Assembly: GCA_022844015.1 (NCBI GenBank)
Contig: JALHMO010000030.1
Span: forward strand, 1 to 48,705
Reading direction: 5' to 3'
DNA length: 48,705 nt
DNA from: Reyranella sp.
GTDB taxonomy: Bacteria; Pseudomonadota; Alphaproteobacteria; Reyranellales; Reyranellaceae
A model generated the notes under the pieces. The model saw nothing but the letters and a program-made list of their open reading frames with translations. It was not told the DNA's origin and ran no database searches. The translations under genes and the position numbers were made by a program. Shown here one piece after another: positions 1 through 8,324 of this stretch. Numbering within the stretch: position 1 is the first letter of the stretch; every line of letters begins with the position of its first letter.

Positions 1-102
1 GCGGCGGGATTCGACGCGTTGCTGGCCGAGCTGCGCGCCAGCGAGGAATGGCACTACGTCGAGCGCGAGGTCGAGATCAGGCTGGTGCGCGACGAAACCT
101 GA
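1..102 (+). CDS. C-terminal fragment of an unidentified protein
   Basis: The first 33 codons of the window stay open in frame 1 and end at TGA 100-102. The peptide is acidic and amphipathic (it contains FDALLAELRASEEWHYVERE) and reads as a normal coding end with GC-rich third positions. The start and most of the protein lie outside the window, so no family can be named with confidence; the ending is compatible with a small ferredoxin-like-fold protein, but that is only an impression. The gene converges on the ABC-transporter operon that ends at 230. The 127-bp space between them shows no strong terminator hairpin. Confidence 0.5.
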   Translation, partial: AAGFDALLAELRASEEWHYVEREVEIRLVRDET

Positions 103-229
103 TTCTCGGAGCGTCGGCGCGATGGGCACGCTGCGCCAGGCAAGGCGTGGTTGAAGGAAGCCATGTGTGGCGAAGATTGTTTTGGGACGCAGCTGCCCCA
201 CCCCGCATTCGTCGAGGCCGAGCTGCGTG

Positions 230-1192
230 TCACCCTATCAGCGGGAAATGACAAGCCACCTGGTGGCCGGGCGCGATCTCCCTCGGCTGCGGCATATCGG
301 CGGCGCAGCGCGCCTCGGCGCGCGGGCAGCGCGTGCGGAAGCGGCAGCCGCTCGGCGGATCCATCGGCGACGGCAGATCGGAGGCGGCGAGCTTCACCTG
401 CCGCACCGGCTGCGTCGGGTCGGGCACCGGAATCGCGCTCATCAGCGCCGCCGTGTAGGGATGTGCCGGCGCCCGGTAGAGCGCTTCAGAGGGCGCCAGC
501 TCGCAGATCCGGCCGAGATACATCACGGCGACCCGATCGGAGACGTTCTTCACCACCGCCAGATCGTGCGAGATGAACAGCATGGTGAGCCCCATGCGCG
601 CCTTCATCTCGCGCAGCAGGTTCAGGATCTGCGCCTGCACCGAGACGTCGAGCGCCGAGACCGGCTCGTCGCAGATCAGGAGCGACGGCTCCAGGATCAG
701 CGCCCGGGCGATCGAGATGCGCTGGCACTGCCCGCCCGAGAACTCGTGCGGCCGGCGATCGAGCGCCAGGGCCGGGTCGAGGCCGACCGCCTCCAGCATC
801 GCCTCGACGCGCGCGCCGATCTCCGCTCTCGGCAGGCGGCGGTTCACGCGCAGCGGCGCGGCGACGATGTCGGCGACATCGTGGCGCGGATTGAGCGAGG
901 CGATCGGGTCCTGAAAGATCATCTGCAGCTGTGGCCGCAGGCGACGCAGCGCCGCACCCGATTGCGCCGCCAGGTCGGTGCCCTGAAACCAGACCTCGCC
1001 GCCGGTCGGCGGCGGCAGCTGCATCAGGGCGCGCGCCGCCGACGACTTGCCGCAGCCCGACTCGCCGACCAGCCCCAGCGTCTCGCCGCGCTCCATGTCG
1101 AAGCTGATGCCGGAGACGGCGTGCACGGTGCGCCCGTCCGGCACCCGGAACTCGACCGTAAGGTCGCGCACGCTGAGCAGGGGCGCGTTCAC
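230..1192 (-). CDS. Peptide/nickel-type ABC importer ATP-binding protein (DppF/OppF-like)
   Basis: This is the second ATPase of a peptide-family ABC importer; it hydrolyses ATP on the cytoplasmic face to drive uptake of a small peptide or related solute. Visible motifs are Walker A GESGCGKS at residues 43-50, the signature FSGGQCQRI, Walker [13 protein letters not shown], and the C-terminal oligopeptide-transporter extension with clustered cysteines ([14 protein letters not shown]). I start at GTG 1192, which overlaps the stop of the upstream ATPase as GTGA. That gives 320 residues, normal for OppF/DppF; the open frame runs back to 1306 but the extra residues are not family-like. It is the last gene of a five-gene operon. 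Substrate cannot be read from the ATPase. Confidence 0.93.
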   Translation of the reverse strand: MNAPLLSVRDLTVEFRVPDGRTVHAVSGISFDMERGETLGLVGESGCGKSSAARALMQLPPPTGGEVWFQGTDLAAQSGAALRRLRPQLQMIFQDPIASLNPRHDVADIVAAPLRVNRRLPRAEIGARVEAMLEAVGLDPALALDRRPHEFSGGQCQRISIARALILEPSLLICDEPVSALDVSVQAQILNLLREMKARMGLTMLFISHDLAVVKNVSDRVAVMYLGRICELAPSEALYRAPAHPYTAALMSAIPVPDPTQPVRQVKLAASDLPSPMDPPSGCRFRTRCPRAEARCAADMPQPREIAPGHQVACHFPLIG

Positions 1193-2169
1193 GACGGCGC
1201 CCCGACCGGATGCCAGCAGGCGAAGGCATGGTCCTCGCCGGTCAGGGCCGGCATCGCACGCCGGCAGTCGTCGGCGGCGTAGCGGCAGCGCGGCGCAAAG
1301 CTGCAACCGGGCGGTGGGTCGATCAGGTCGGGCGGCCGCCCGGCGATGGTCTGCAGAGGCGTGTGCGGCGGGTCCTGCAGGCGCGGGATCGAGCGCAGCA
1401 GCGCCTCGGTGTAGGGCATCCGGGTACGCGCGAACAGCGCCGTCGTGGCGGCACGCTCGACGATGCGTCCGGCATACATCACCGCCACCGCGTCGGTGTG
1501 CCCGGCGACAACGCCGAGATCATGGGTGATCAGGATGAGCGCCATGCGGCGCTCGCGCTGCTGGCGGGCCAGCAGGTCGAGGATCTCGGCCTGCACGGTC
1601 ACGTCGAGCGCCGTGGTCGGCTCGTCGGCGATCAGAAGCGCCGGCTCGCAGCTCAGCGCGATCGCAATGGCCACGCGCTGGCGCATCCCGCCGGACAGCT
1701 GGTGCGGGTAGTGATCGACGCGGCGCGCCGGTTCCGGGATGCCGACCGCGGTGAGCAGCTCGACGGACCGGTCGCGCGCCGCGCGCCGGCTCAATCCCAT
1801 GTGGTAGGTCAGGGTCTCGATGACCTGCGCGCCGCAGGTCATCACCGGGTTCAGCGACGTCATCGGATCCTGGAAGATCATCGCCATGTGGCGGCCGCGC
1901 ACCCGGCGCAGCTGGCGCTCGGGCAGGCGGCGCAGGTCGCGGCCGTCGAAAATCACGCGGCTGGCCTGCGGTACCCGGGCGGTGGATGGCAGCAGGCTCA
2001 TGATGGTGCGCGACAGCACCGACTTGCCGCAGCCGCTCTCGCCGACGATGCCCAGGGTCTGGCCACGGTCGAGCGAGAAGGAGACGCCGTCGACCGCGCG
2101 GACCCGGCCGCGCGGCGTGTCGAAGTGGGTGTGCAGATCCTCGACCGCGAGCAGCGGCGTCGGGCTCAC
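1189..2169 (-). CDS. Peptide/nickel-type ABC importer ATP-binding protein (DppD/OppD-like)
   Basis: This is the first ATPase of the importer, pairing with the downstream DppF-like subunit as an asymmetric ATPase dimer. It has Walker A GESGCGKS at residues 43-50, signature [11 protein letters not shown], Walker [13 protein letters not shown] and a C-terminal Cys-rich extension ([15 protein letters not shown]) typical of the oligopeptide subgroup. GTG 2169 is chosen as start because it overlaps the permease stop as GTGA and places the first beta strand ([11 protein letters not shown]) at the usual distance. The product is 326 residues. A 25-codon upstream extension of the frame inside the permease gene is considered spurious. 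Confidence 0.93.
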   Translation of the reverse strand: MSPTPLLAVEDLHTHFDTPRGRVRAVDGVSFSLDRGQTLGIVGESGCGKSVLSRTIMSLLPSTARVPQASRVIFDGRDLRRLPERQLRRVRGRHMAMIFQDPMTSLNPVMTCGAQVIETLTYHMGLSRRAARDRSVELLTAVGIPEPARRVDHYPHQLSGGMRQRVAIAIALSCEPALLIADEPTTALDVTVQAEILDLLARQQRERRMALILITHDLGVVAGHTDAVAVMYAGRIVERAATTALFARTRMPYTEALLRSIPRLQDPPHTPLQTIAGRPPDLIDPPPGCSFAPRCRYAADDCRRAMPALTGEDHAFACWHPVGAPS

Positions 2170-3095
2170 AGGCGGCTCTCGCGCGGATCGATCAGGCCGC
2201 GCAGACGGTCGCCGATCAGGTTGAAGGACAGCACCGTCAGGCACATCGCCGCGGCCGGGATCATGGTGACGTGCGGCGCCTGGTCGAGCAGCTCGCGGCC
2301 CTCCTCGATCATCGCCCCCCAGCTCGGCGTCGGGGGCGGCACCGACAGGCCGAGGAAGCTCAACGTGCCCTCGGCGACGATCAGCACCGCGACCAGCAGC
2401 ATGGCGAAGACCAGCAGCGGCATCACCACGTTGGGCACGATCTCGCGCACCAGGATGTAGAGGTCGGAGGCGCCCATCGCCTTGGCGGCGAGCACGAACT
2501 CGCGGCCGGCGAGACTGAGCGTGTTGGCACGGGCGACGCGGGCCGAGGCCGGCACCGACAGGAAGCCGAGCGCCAGGATCAGGTTAGTCAGCGACGGACC
2601 GAGATAGAAGGTGATGCCGAGCAGCAGCACCAGCGCCGGGAAGGCCAGGATGATGTCCATCGCCGCCACCACCACGCCCTCGACCCGGCCACGATAGTAG
2701 CCGGCGAGCACGCCGAGCGCGCCGCCGACCAGCAGCCCGATCAGCGGCGACAGCAGGCCGATCAGCAGCGAGACCCGCGCGCCGTGGACCAGCCTCGACA
2801 GGATGTCGCGACCGATGTTGTCGGTGCCGAGCAGAAAGCGGTACTCGCTGAGGTCGGTCTGGCCGGCGAGCTCGATCTCGCCGACCGTGCCGGGCATCGC
2901 CGCCCGGTTGATGAAGTCGATGGTCTCCGGCGCCGGCATCGGCCACAAGTCGGCCGTCACGGCGCCCAGCACCACAAGGCCGATCCAGGCGGCCGGCAGC
3001 CAGAAGCCGGCACCGAGACGGCGGCGGCGGCGGCGAACCGCCAGCCCTTCGGCATCGCCGGCGGCAACGACACCGTCGATCGTGGTCCTAGCCAT
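2166..3095 (-). CDS. Peptide/nickel-type ABC importer permease (DppC/OppC-like)
   Basis: An inner-membrane permease subunit of 309 residues that forms the translocation pore with the DppB-like partner. It has an Arg-rich cytoplasmic N-terminus, a first membrane segment ([19 protein letters not shown]), a periplasmic loop of about 60 residues, then five hydrophobic segments. The EAA loop that docks on the ATPases is visible as [19 protein letters not shown]. The ATG at 3095 overlaps the DppB-like stop by 8 bases, consistent with translational coupling. The Arg run near residues 21-26 (RRRRRR) is unusual but lies on the cytoplasmic side by the positive-inside rule. Confidence 0.93.
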   Translation of the reverse strand: MARTTIDGVVAAGDAEGLAVRRRRRRLGAGFWLPAAWIGLVVLGAVTADLWPMPAPETIDFINRAAMPGTVGEIELAGQTDLSEYRFLLGTDNIGRDILSRLVHGARVSLLIGLLSPLIGLLVGGALGVLAGYYRGRVEGVVVAAMDIILAFPALVLLLGITFYLGPSLTNLILALGFLSVPASARVARANTLSLAGREFVLAAKAMGASDLYILVREIVPNVVMPLLVFAMLLVAVLIVAEGTLSFLGLSVPPPTPSWGAMIEEGRELLDQAPHVTMIPAAAMCLTVLSFNLIGDRLRGLIDPRESRL

Positions 3096-4041
3096 CGCGA
3101 CCGCCCACCCGGATGCGCGGATCGAGGAAGCTGTAGGTCAGGTCGACCAGGAAATTGATCACCACGTAGGCGACGGCGATGAACAGGATGCAGCCCTGCA
3201 CCACGACATAGTCGCGGCTGAAAATGCCGGTCAGCAGGAGCCGGCCGATGCCGGGCAGCGCGAAGATCGACTCGATGATCAGCGTGCCGCCGATCAGGGC
3301 GCCGATCTGCAGGCCGAGAATGGTGATCAGGCTGAACGACGACGGCCTCAGCGCATGACGGAACAGGATGCGCCATGCCGGCAGGCCCTTGGCCCGCGCC
3401 ATGGCGATGAAGTCCTCCTGCAAGGTCATGATCATGTCGTTGCGCAGCAGGCGCATCAGCGACACCCATTCGATCAGCGCGATCGACAGCGCCGGCAGAG
3501 CGAAGGTGCGCAGGTTGTCCAACAGCCCTTCGGACAGCGGCACGTAGCCGGTGGCCGGCAGCCAGCCGAGCCGCAGGGCGACGGTGAAGATCAGCACCAG
3601 CGCCATGACGAAGGGCGGCACCGAGATCATGGCGAAGCCGGCCAGCGTGACGGTGCGGTCGATCCAGCGGTTCTGCCGGTAGGCGCACAGCACGCCGAGC
3701 GGCACCGCCAGCGCCACAGCGATGACCTGCGCCAGAAGCATCAGCTCGAGGGTCACCGGCAGGCGGCTCAGGATCGCCTCGCCGACCGGCTCGGACGTGC
3801 GCAGCGAGACGCCGAGGTCGCCCTGCACCAGCCCCGCAAGCCATTCGCCGTAGCGCACCAGGATCGGCCGGTCGAGACCGAGCTGCTCGCGCACCGCCGC
3901 GGCCTCGGCCGGCGTTGCCGTCGGGCCGACGACCAGCAGGGCGATATCGCCCGGCAACAGGGCCACGAACAGGAAGGTCAGGGTCGTCACCGCCACGACG
4001 ACGAAGACCAGCCTGAGCAGCTTGCGGCCCAGATACCGCAT
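3088..4041 (-). CDS. Peptide/nickel-type ABC importer permease (DppB/OppB-like)
   Basis: An inner-membrane permease subunit of 317 residues, the usual DppB length. The N-terminus (MRYLGRKLLRLVFVVVAV) is the characteristic short cytoplasmic lead into the first membrane helix, followed by the conserved periplasmic stretch with LLPGD and LGLDRPILVRYGEWL. The EAA loop reads ARAKGLPAWRILFRHALRP. The gene sits 29 bp downstream of the binding-protein gene and overlaps the DppC-like permease by 8 bases. It is the upstream membrane component of the same operon. Confidence 0.94.
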   Translation of the reverse strand: MRYLGRKLLRLVFVVVAVTTLTFLFVALLPGDIALLVVGPTATPAEAAAVREQLGLDRPILVRYGEWLAGLVQGDLGVSLRTSEPVGEAILSRLPVTLELMLLAQVIAVALAVPLGVLCAYRQNRWIDRTVTLAGFAMISVPPFVMALVLIFTVALRLGWLPATGYVPLSEGLLDNLRTFALPALSIALIEWVSLMRLLRNDMIMTLQEDFIAMARAKGLPAWRILFRHALRPSSFSLITILGLQIGALIGGTLIIESIFALPGIGRLLLTGIFSRDYVVVQGCILFIAVAYVVINFLVDLTYSFLDPRIRVGGRDG

Positions 4042-4070
4042 CGGCGAAACCGGTTACGGCCGGGTGGCGG

Positions 4071-5606
4071 CTAGTCGAACCACGCGAACCGGACGTCGAC
4101 AACCCCCTGATAAAGCGGCCGGATGCCCTTGAGTCCCTTCTTGGCGATTGCGTTATGCGTGCGGCCGGACGACCACAGGATCGGCGCATCCTGGTTCATC
4201 TTGCGCGCCACCGCGCACATTGCTTTCGTGCGCGCCTCCGGCGTCGGCGCCGAGCGCATCGTCGTCAGCAGCTTGTCCATCTCGGGGTCGGCGTAGTGGG
4301 CGAGATTGTAGGGGCTCTTCGAGTGGAGCAGGGCAAACAGCTGCGGCCCTATGTCCCCGGCGTCGGCGATGCGCCAGCCGGCCATCTGGTAGTCGTTCTT
4401 GAAGACGGTACCGACGAAAGCCAGCTGATCCATCGGCTTCAGCTTGACGGCGATCCCGGCGCGCTTGGCGAGCTGCTGCCACAGCAGGCCAAGCTCGCGG
4501 CCGCGCTGCGTCGCGGTGTGCATCAGCTCGACCTCTATCGGCTTGCCGATCTCGGCCGCCAGCTTCTTGGCCTCGGCGAACTTGCCGTCACCCAGGTAGC
4601 CCGAGTCGCACTTGCCGTCGTCATCGAAGCCGGTCTTGGTGACCCGCTGCGTGTTCTGCAGCTGCGACTCGACATAGTACTTCTGGTCCCACGCCATGCT
4701 GAGCGCGCGGCGGACGCGCACGTCGTCGAGCGGCGGCTTGGAGTTGTTGAGGAACAGGATGCCACCGCCCTCGCCATCGCGGCTGTACACCGTCAGCTTC
4801 GGGTCGCTCCGGGCCTGGACGATGGAATGGCCGCGATCGGTCCAGTGGATGTCGATCTCGCCCGATTGCAGCGCGGCCTGGCGAGTCTGCTGGTCGGGCA
4901 GCAGCTTGAACACGATCTGGTCGAAATGGACCTTGGCGTCCTTGTTCCAGTAGTTCGGGTTGCGCTCGACGACGATCTTGTCGCCGCCCCGCCACTCCTT
5001 GAACCGGTACGGGCCGGTTCCGACGGGCTGGCGGTTCATGGTGTCGGCGGCGACCGCCTTGGCAGAGGGGATGAAGCAGCACAGGCTGAACGCCGACAGG
5101 CCGTCCCTCATCGGCTGCCAGGGATGCTTCAGGTTGATGCGCACGGTGTGGTCGTCGACCTTCTCGGCCCCCTTGATCGGGCTGATGAACTGCAGGCCGA
5201 TATACTTGCTAGCCGGGTCGAGGATACGGTTGTAGTGCGCGACCACGTCGTCGGCGCTGAAGTCGCTGCCGTCGTGAAACTTGACGCCCTTGCGCAGCTT
5301 GAAGATGTAGGTCAGCCCGTCCTCGGATGCCGCCATCGACTCGGCCAGCTCGCCCTGCAGCTTGCCGTCGGCGTCATAGGCCATCAGCCTGTCGGCCATC
5401 GTCACCATGACGGAAGCCGGCGCCTCGCCCAGCACCCGGCCCTTGACGGCGTCGAAGCCGGAGGGCTCCTGCTCGATGCCGACTGTCAGGATCTTGTCGG
5501 CTGCCGCGGCCGCCCCTGCCGCCAGCGCCGCCGCCCCGGACAGCACGGCGCCGACGAGCGACCGCAAGCCGATCCGCTTCACGCGACTCCAAGCGTTCGA
5601 AATCAT
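4071..5606 (-). CDS. Periplasmic solute-binding protein, family 5 (DppA/OppA-like)
   Basis: This binds the transported solute in the periplasm and delivers it to the DppBC-like permease. The 511-residue protein starts with a Sec signal: basic n-region (SRVKRIGLRS), hydrophobic core, and an Ala-rich cleavage zone near residue 36 before DKILTVGIEQEP. Family-5 landmarks follow: DGLTYIFKLRKGVKFHDGSDF, where the DG-TYTF-LR and KFHDG pattern is diagnostic, then VGTGPYRFKEW. The ATG is preceded by an excellent ribosome site (GGGAGGAC, about 4 bases upstream). It is the first gene of the importer operon. Ligand class (dipeptide, oligopeptide, nickel, glutathione) cannot be decided from sequence. Confidence 0.93.
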   Translation of the reverse strand: MISNAWSRVKRIGLRSLVGAVLSGAAALAAGAAAAADKILTVGIEQEPSGFDAVKGRVLGEAPASVMVTMADRLMAYDADGKLQGELAESMAASEDGLTYIFKLRKGVKFHDGSDFSADDVVAHYNRILDPASKYIGLQFISPIKGAEKVDDHTVRINLKHPWQPMRDGLSAFSLCCFIPSAKAVAADTMNRQPVGTGPYRFKEWRGGDKIVVERNPNYWNKDAKVHFDQIVFKLLPDQQTRQAALQSGEIDIHWTDRGHSIVQARSDPKLTVYSRDGEGGGILFLNNSKPPLDDVRVRRALSMAWDQKYYVESQLQNTQRVTKTGFDDDGKCDSGYLGDGKFAEAKKLAAEIGKPIEVELMHTATQRGRELGLLWQQLAKRAGIAVKLKPMDQLAFVGTVFKNDYQMAGWRIADAGDIGPQLFALLHSKSPYNLAHYADPEMDKLLTTMRSAPTPEARTKAMCAVARKMNQDAPILWSSGRTHNAIAKKGLKGIRPLYQGVVDVRFAWFD

Positions 5607-5937
5607 GTTCGTCCTCCCTGTTGCACGAGGCCATGACCCTGGATCGTTGTTCTTGATTGGCGCCGATGATGCGGCGCTTATGCGGCGAGCGCAACCTCGC
5701 GGCGCACCGAGGACCCGGACGGGACCCGGACGATGTCACGATCGCTCCGGCCCGCTCTCGCGCAACAACCCGTAGCATTAGCGCTTCGCCCCCGCCGTGA
5801 CAGTGCCGCCGGCCGACATGCCGTTCGGCCGGCATTATCGCCCGAAACGGCGTCGCGGACGGCGCCGACGATGGACCCATACCGCGATGTACCCTGTCGT
5901 CGGGAGCCGTGCCCGATCGGGCACGAACTCCTCAATG
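5607..5937. other. Non-coding gap upstream of the ABC-transporter operon
   Basis: This 331-bp stretch lies between the binding-protein gene and the end of the M48 peptidase gene, both on the minus strand. It holds the ribosome site of the binding-protein gene next to 5607 and a GC-rich hairpin at 5808-5833. A clear sigma-70 promoter or a small gene could not be picked out. Confidence 0.5.
5808..5833 (-). terminator. GC hairpin downstream of the M48 peptidase gene
   Basis: Perfect 9-bp arms GCCGGCCGA / TCGGCCGGC enclose an 8-base loop. It lies about 105 bp past the M48 stop codon and upstream of the ABC operon. There is no T-tract, so it may be a Rho-dependent pause or just a palindrome. Confidence 0.35.
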
Positions 5938-7020
5938 TCAGCGGCACACGTTGCGTAGCGCCCGCCATTCGGCATCGGTGAAGGCCGGGCGGCCGATCGG
6001 CGGGCGCTTGGTGGCGGCAATGCGCTCGGCCGTCGGCGGATGGCTCGACCAGATGCCGGCCGCGGCCGCCATGTCGGTCGAATCCTCCTTCATCATCTGC
6101 TCGAAGAAGCTGGCGACTCCGTCGGCGCGGATCTCGAGCTTCTCGAGCAGGGCGACGCCCGTGGCGTCGGCCTCGCGCTCGAACGCACGCCCGTTGCGCA
6201 GGGCGAGCAGCAGGCTGCCGCCCGACCCCAGCGTGCTCACGATGTCGGAGTAGCCGCCACTCACCAGATTGAGCATCAGGTCGATGCCGTACTGGCGGAT
6301 CAGGCCCTTGGTCGGATGGTGGTGCACGACATGGCCGATCTCGTGTGCCAGCACGCCCGCCACCTGCGAGCTGTCCTTGGCCTGCTCGATCAGGTCGAAG
6401 AAGAACACCAGGATGCCGCCCGGCAGGGTGAAGGCATTGACCGGCCCGCCGGCAACGACGTGCACCGTGATCGGGTGCTCGTAGCCGGCCGCCTCGGCGA
6501 GGCGGTTGGCCAGGCCGTTGATCGCCGCCAGCCCGGCCTTGCCGTGGCACTCCTCCTTGTCGGCCGCGATCTCCTCGTAGACGCTTTCGCCCAGCTTGAC
6601 CTGTAGGCTGTGAGGCAGCAGCGGCGCGGCATACTCGCTGCCGTAGTCGACCGCGAACCAGAACACGCCGAGCAGCGCCACCAGCGCGGCGCCGAGGCCC
6701 GCTATCCGTGCTCCCGGTGCGGCGGGCGATGCCGCCAGCCCGGCGAGGTGAGGAATCAGCTGGGCAAGCTGGCGGCGCAGCTCGAGATCGTCGGCCACGA
6801 GGCGAGCATCGCTGCCCCTGCAGGCGACCGCCGGCACCCCTTCGTGCTCGACGTCGCCAAGCACGAACAGGTCGGCGATCGGCCAGCGCGCCAGGATGAA
6901 GGAATCGGCCCGCCTGACGATCACCAGCTCGCTCGCGGTGGCGCGGACATCGGCGCCATGCGCCTGGGCCGTGACGCCGTCGTAGAAGCGGGCGCGGGGC
7001 GCCGGACCGGAGGCCGCCAT
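5938..7020 (-). CDS. Membrane-anchored M48-family zinc metallopeptidase with N-terminal DUF7092-like domain
   Basis: A predicted zinc-dependent endopeptidase of the M48 (Ste24/HtpX/BepA-related) family. The zinc site HEIGH is at about residues 226-230 (LAHEIGHVVHHHPTKG), with the third ligand in the downstream AFEREADATGV helix. The N-terminal ~100 residues form a small beta-rich domain of the type found before some M48 peptidases, followed by a hydrophobic anchor (ARIAGLGAALVALLGVFWFAV, given here only as a landmark near residues 108-127). The start is ATG 7020; a GTG at 7026 would overlap the DUF898 stop as GTGA and is equally possible. The open frame runs to 8304 but the upstream part is the shadow of the DUF898 gene. 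The two genes form a likely operon, suggesting a joint role in envelope quality control (inference). Confidence 0.85.
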   Translation of the reverse strand: MAASGPAPRARFYDGVTAQAHGADVRATASELVIVRRADSFILARWPIADLFVLGDVEHEGVPAVACRGSDARLVADDLELRRQLAQLIPHLAGLAASPAAPGARIAGLGAALVALLGVFWFAVDYGSEYAAPLLPHSLQVKLGESVYEEIAADKEECHGKAGLAAINGLANRLAEAAGYEHPITVHVVAGGPVNAFTLPGGILVFFFDLIEQAKDSSQVAGVLAHEIGHVVHHHPTKGLIRQYGIDLMLNLVSGGYSDIVSTLGSGGSLLLALRNGRAFEREADATGVALLEKLEIRADGVASFFEQMMKEDSTDMAAAAGIWSSHPPTAERIAATKRPPIGRPAFTDAEWRALRNVCR

Positions 7021-7022
7021 CG

Positions 7023-8222
7023 TCACACGCCCGTCACGTCGAACAGGTCGAGCAGGCCCTCGCCGAAGCCAGGGCCGCGATTGGTCGGCTGGGCGATCGC
7101 GGCGCCGTCGGGGGCGCCGTAGACCCACAGCTCGTTGGCGATCAGCCGCAGCGTCCGATGCATGACCCACGGCCAGCCGAGCCCCAGGGTCAGCAGCACG
7201 ATCAGGTAGTTCAGGACCATGAAGCCCCACATCTGCCGGGTCGAGATCGCCGTGGCGAACAGGACATTGCCGGCGCGGCTGCGCGACACCAGGTAGCGGA
7301 ACAGGTAGGCCTGCCACCAGCAACGCAGCGGCAGGATCAGCAGCCCGAACAGGATGTAGGCACCGATGGCGATGGCGATGGCGATCACGATGGTGCGCGC
7401 GTCGGGATGGGCCAGCAGGTCGCCGATGTCGTCGGCCTCGACGCCGAGCTCGCTGACCGTGCCGCCGATCGCGGCGAACACGACGACCAGGGCGATCACC
7501 CAGGCCATGATGTTGAGGAAATAGTAGCCGATGTAGCGGCCGTAGATGTCGCCGGCGCTGCCGGCAAAGGCGAACGGCAGGGTGCCGAGGCGCACGTTGG
7601 CGATGCGCGGCCGGGCGAGGTTGACCGACACGACCGGCGTCAGGAGCTGGGCGGTGCAGAGGTTGAGGAAGGTCAGGAGCGTCGCCGATCCGCCGTACGA
7701 CCAGGCCGATCCGACCAGCCAGAGCCGGATGCCGCGCCATCGCGTGCGGGAGAGCCGGTAGCGCAGGCCGGCATAGTGGCCGACATAGGCGAGTGGAAAG
7801 CCGATGAGCGCCACCGAGAGCGAGAAGATGTCGAAAGCGCCGAAGCTCGCCACCGGCTTCTCGTGGAACACGTAAATCCAGACGAGCCACAGCAGCCCGC
7901 CCCAGGCGGCGATCAGCACCAGCGCCAGCAGGAAGCCGATCAGGAGCTCGCGGCCGCGGCCGCGGTACTCGAAACGGTCCCCCAGGATGGCGAAATGGCT
8001 CCACAGGTAGCGGCGCAGCCGGGTGCGGCCCCAGAAGCGCGACCAGCCGAGCGTCAGCAGCATCAGCACGACGTGGCGCAGGTAGATGGCGTAGAGCTCG
8101 CCCAGACGGCCATCGTAGACGGGTCGGCTGGGCGTCAGGTCGGGCGCCGGCGGGGCGGCCGCCGCGACCGTTTGCTCGGCAGCGGCGACCGGCTGCTGCC
8201 AGGGAGGGGATGGATGGTTCAC
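7023..8222 (-). CDS. DUF898 (YjgN-like) integral membrane protein
   Basis: A 399-residue polytopic inner-membrane protein. After a Pro/Ala-rich cytoplasmic lead of about 35 residues come landmarks of the DUF898 family: YDGRLGELYAIYLRHVVLML, a GWSRFWGRTRLRRYLWSH segment, and FEYRGRGRELLIGF; several long hydrophobic helices follow. Function of the family is unknown. Translation starts at GTG 8222 with no strong ribosome site. It is directly upstream of, and just touching, the M48 peptidase gene, and divergent from the ethylmalonyl-CoA mutase gene across a 102-bp intergenic region with two palindromes. Confidence 0.85.
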   Translation of the reverse strand: MNHPSPPWQQPVAAAEQTVAAAAPPAPDLTPSRPVYDGRLGELYAIYLRHVVLMLLTLGWSRFWGRTRLRRYLWSHFAILGDRFEYRGRGRELLIGFLLALVLIAAWGGLLWLVWIYVFHEKPVASFGAFDIFSLSVALIGFPLAYVGHYAGLRYRLSRTRWRGIRLWLVGSAWSYGGSATLLTFLNLCTAQLLTPVVSVNLARPRIANVRLGTLPFAFAGSAGDIYGRYIGYYFLNIMAWVIALVVVFAAIGGTVSELGVEADDIGDLLAHPDARTIVIAIAIAIGAYILFGLLILPLRCWWQAYLFRYLVSRSRAGNVLFATAISTRQMWGFMVLNYLIVLLTLGLGWPWVMHRTLRLIANELWVYGAPDGAAIAQPTNRGPGFGEGLLDLFDVTGV

Positions 8223-8241
8223 GGGTCTCGAATTCTACCCA

Positions 8242-8279
8242 TTTGCATTGCAAAACGAATGATGCTGCAATGCAGCATC
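8242..8279. promoter_or_regulatory. Paired palindromes in the mutase/DUF898 divergent promoter region
   Basis: Two perfect odd-centred palindromes sit in the 102-bp divergent space: TTTGCATTGCAAA at 8242-8254 and GATGCTGCAATGCAGCATC at 8261-8279. Their centres are 22 bp apart, about two helical turns, as expected for two dimers on one DNA face. The first resembles the TTTGCAAA-type half-sites reported for PccR-family regulators of short-chain acyl-CoA genes; that assignment is inference from memory. Confidence 0.45.
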
Positions 8280-8324
8280 GACTGATGTAGGGAAGTCTAC
8301 GCAACCGACTCGAAACCCGCCACC

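Noticed and set aside
5938..8304. 788-codon minus frame spanning the M48 peptidase and the DUF898 gene
   Set aside because: Only the part after ATG 7020 looks like protein (M48). The upstream part is low-complexity Arg/Pro/Ala and overlaps the well-formed DUF898 frame.
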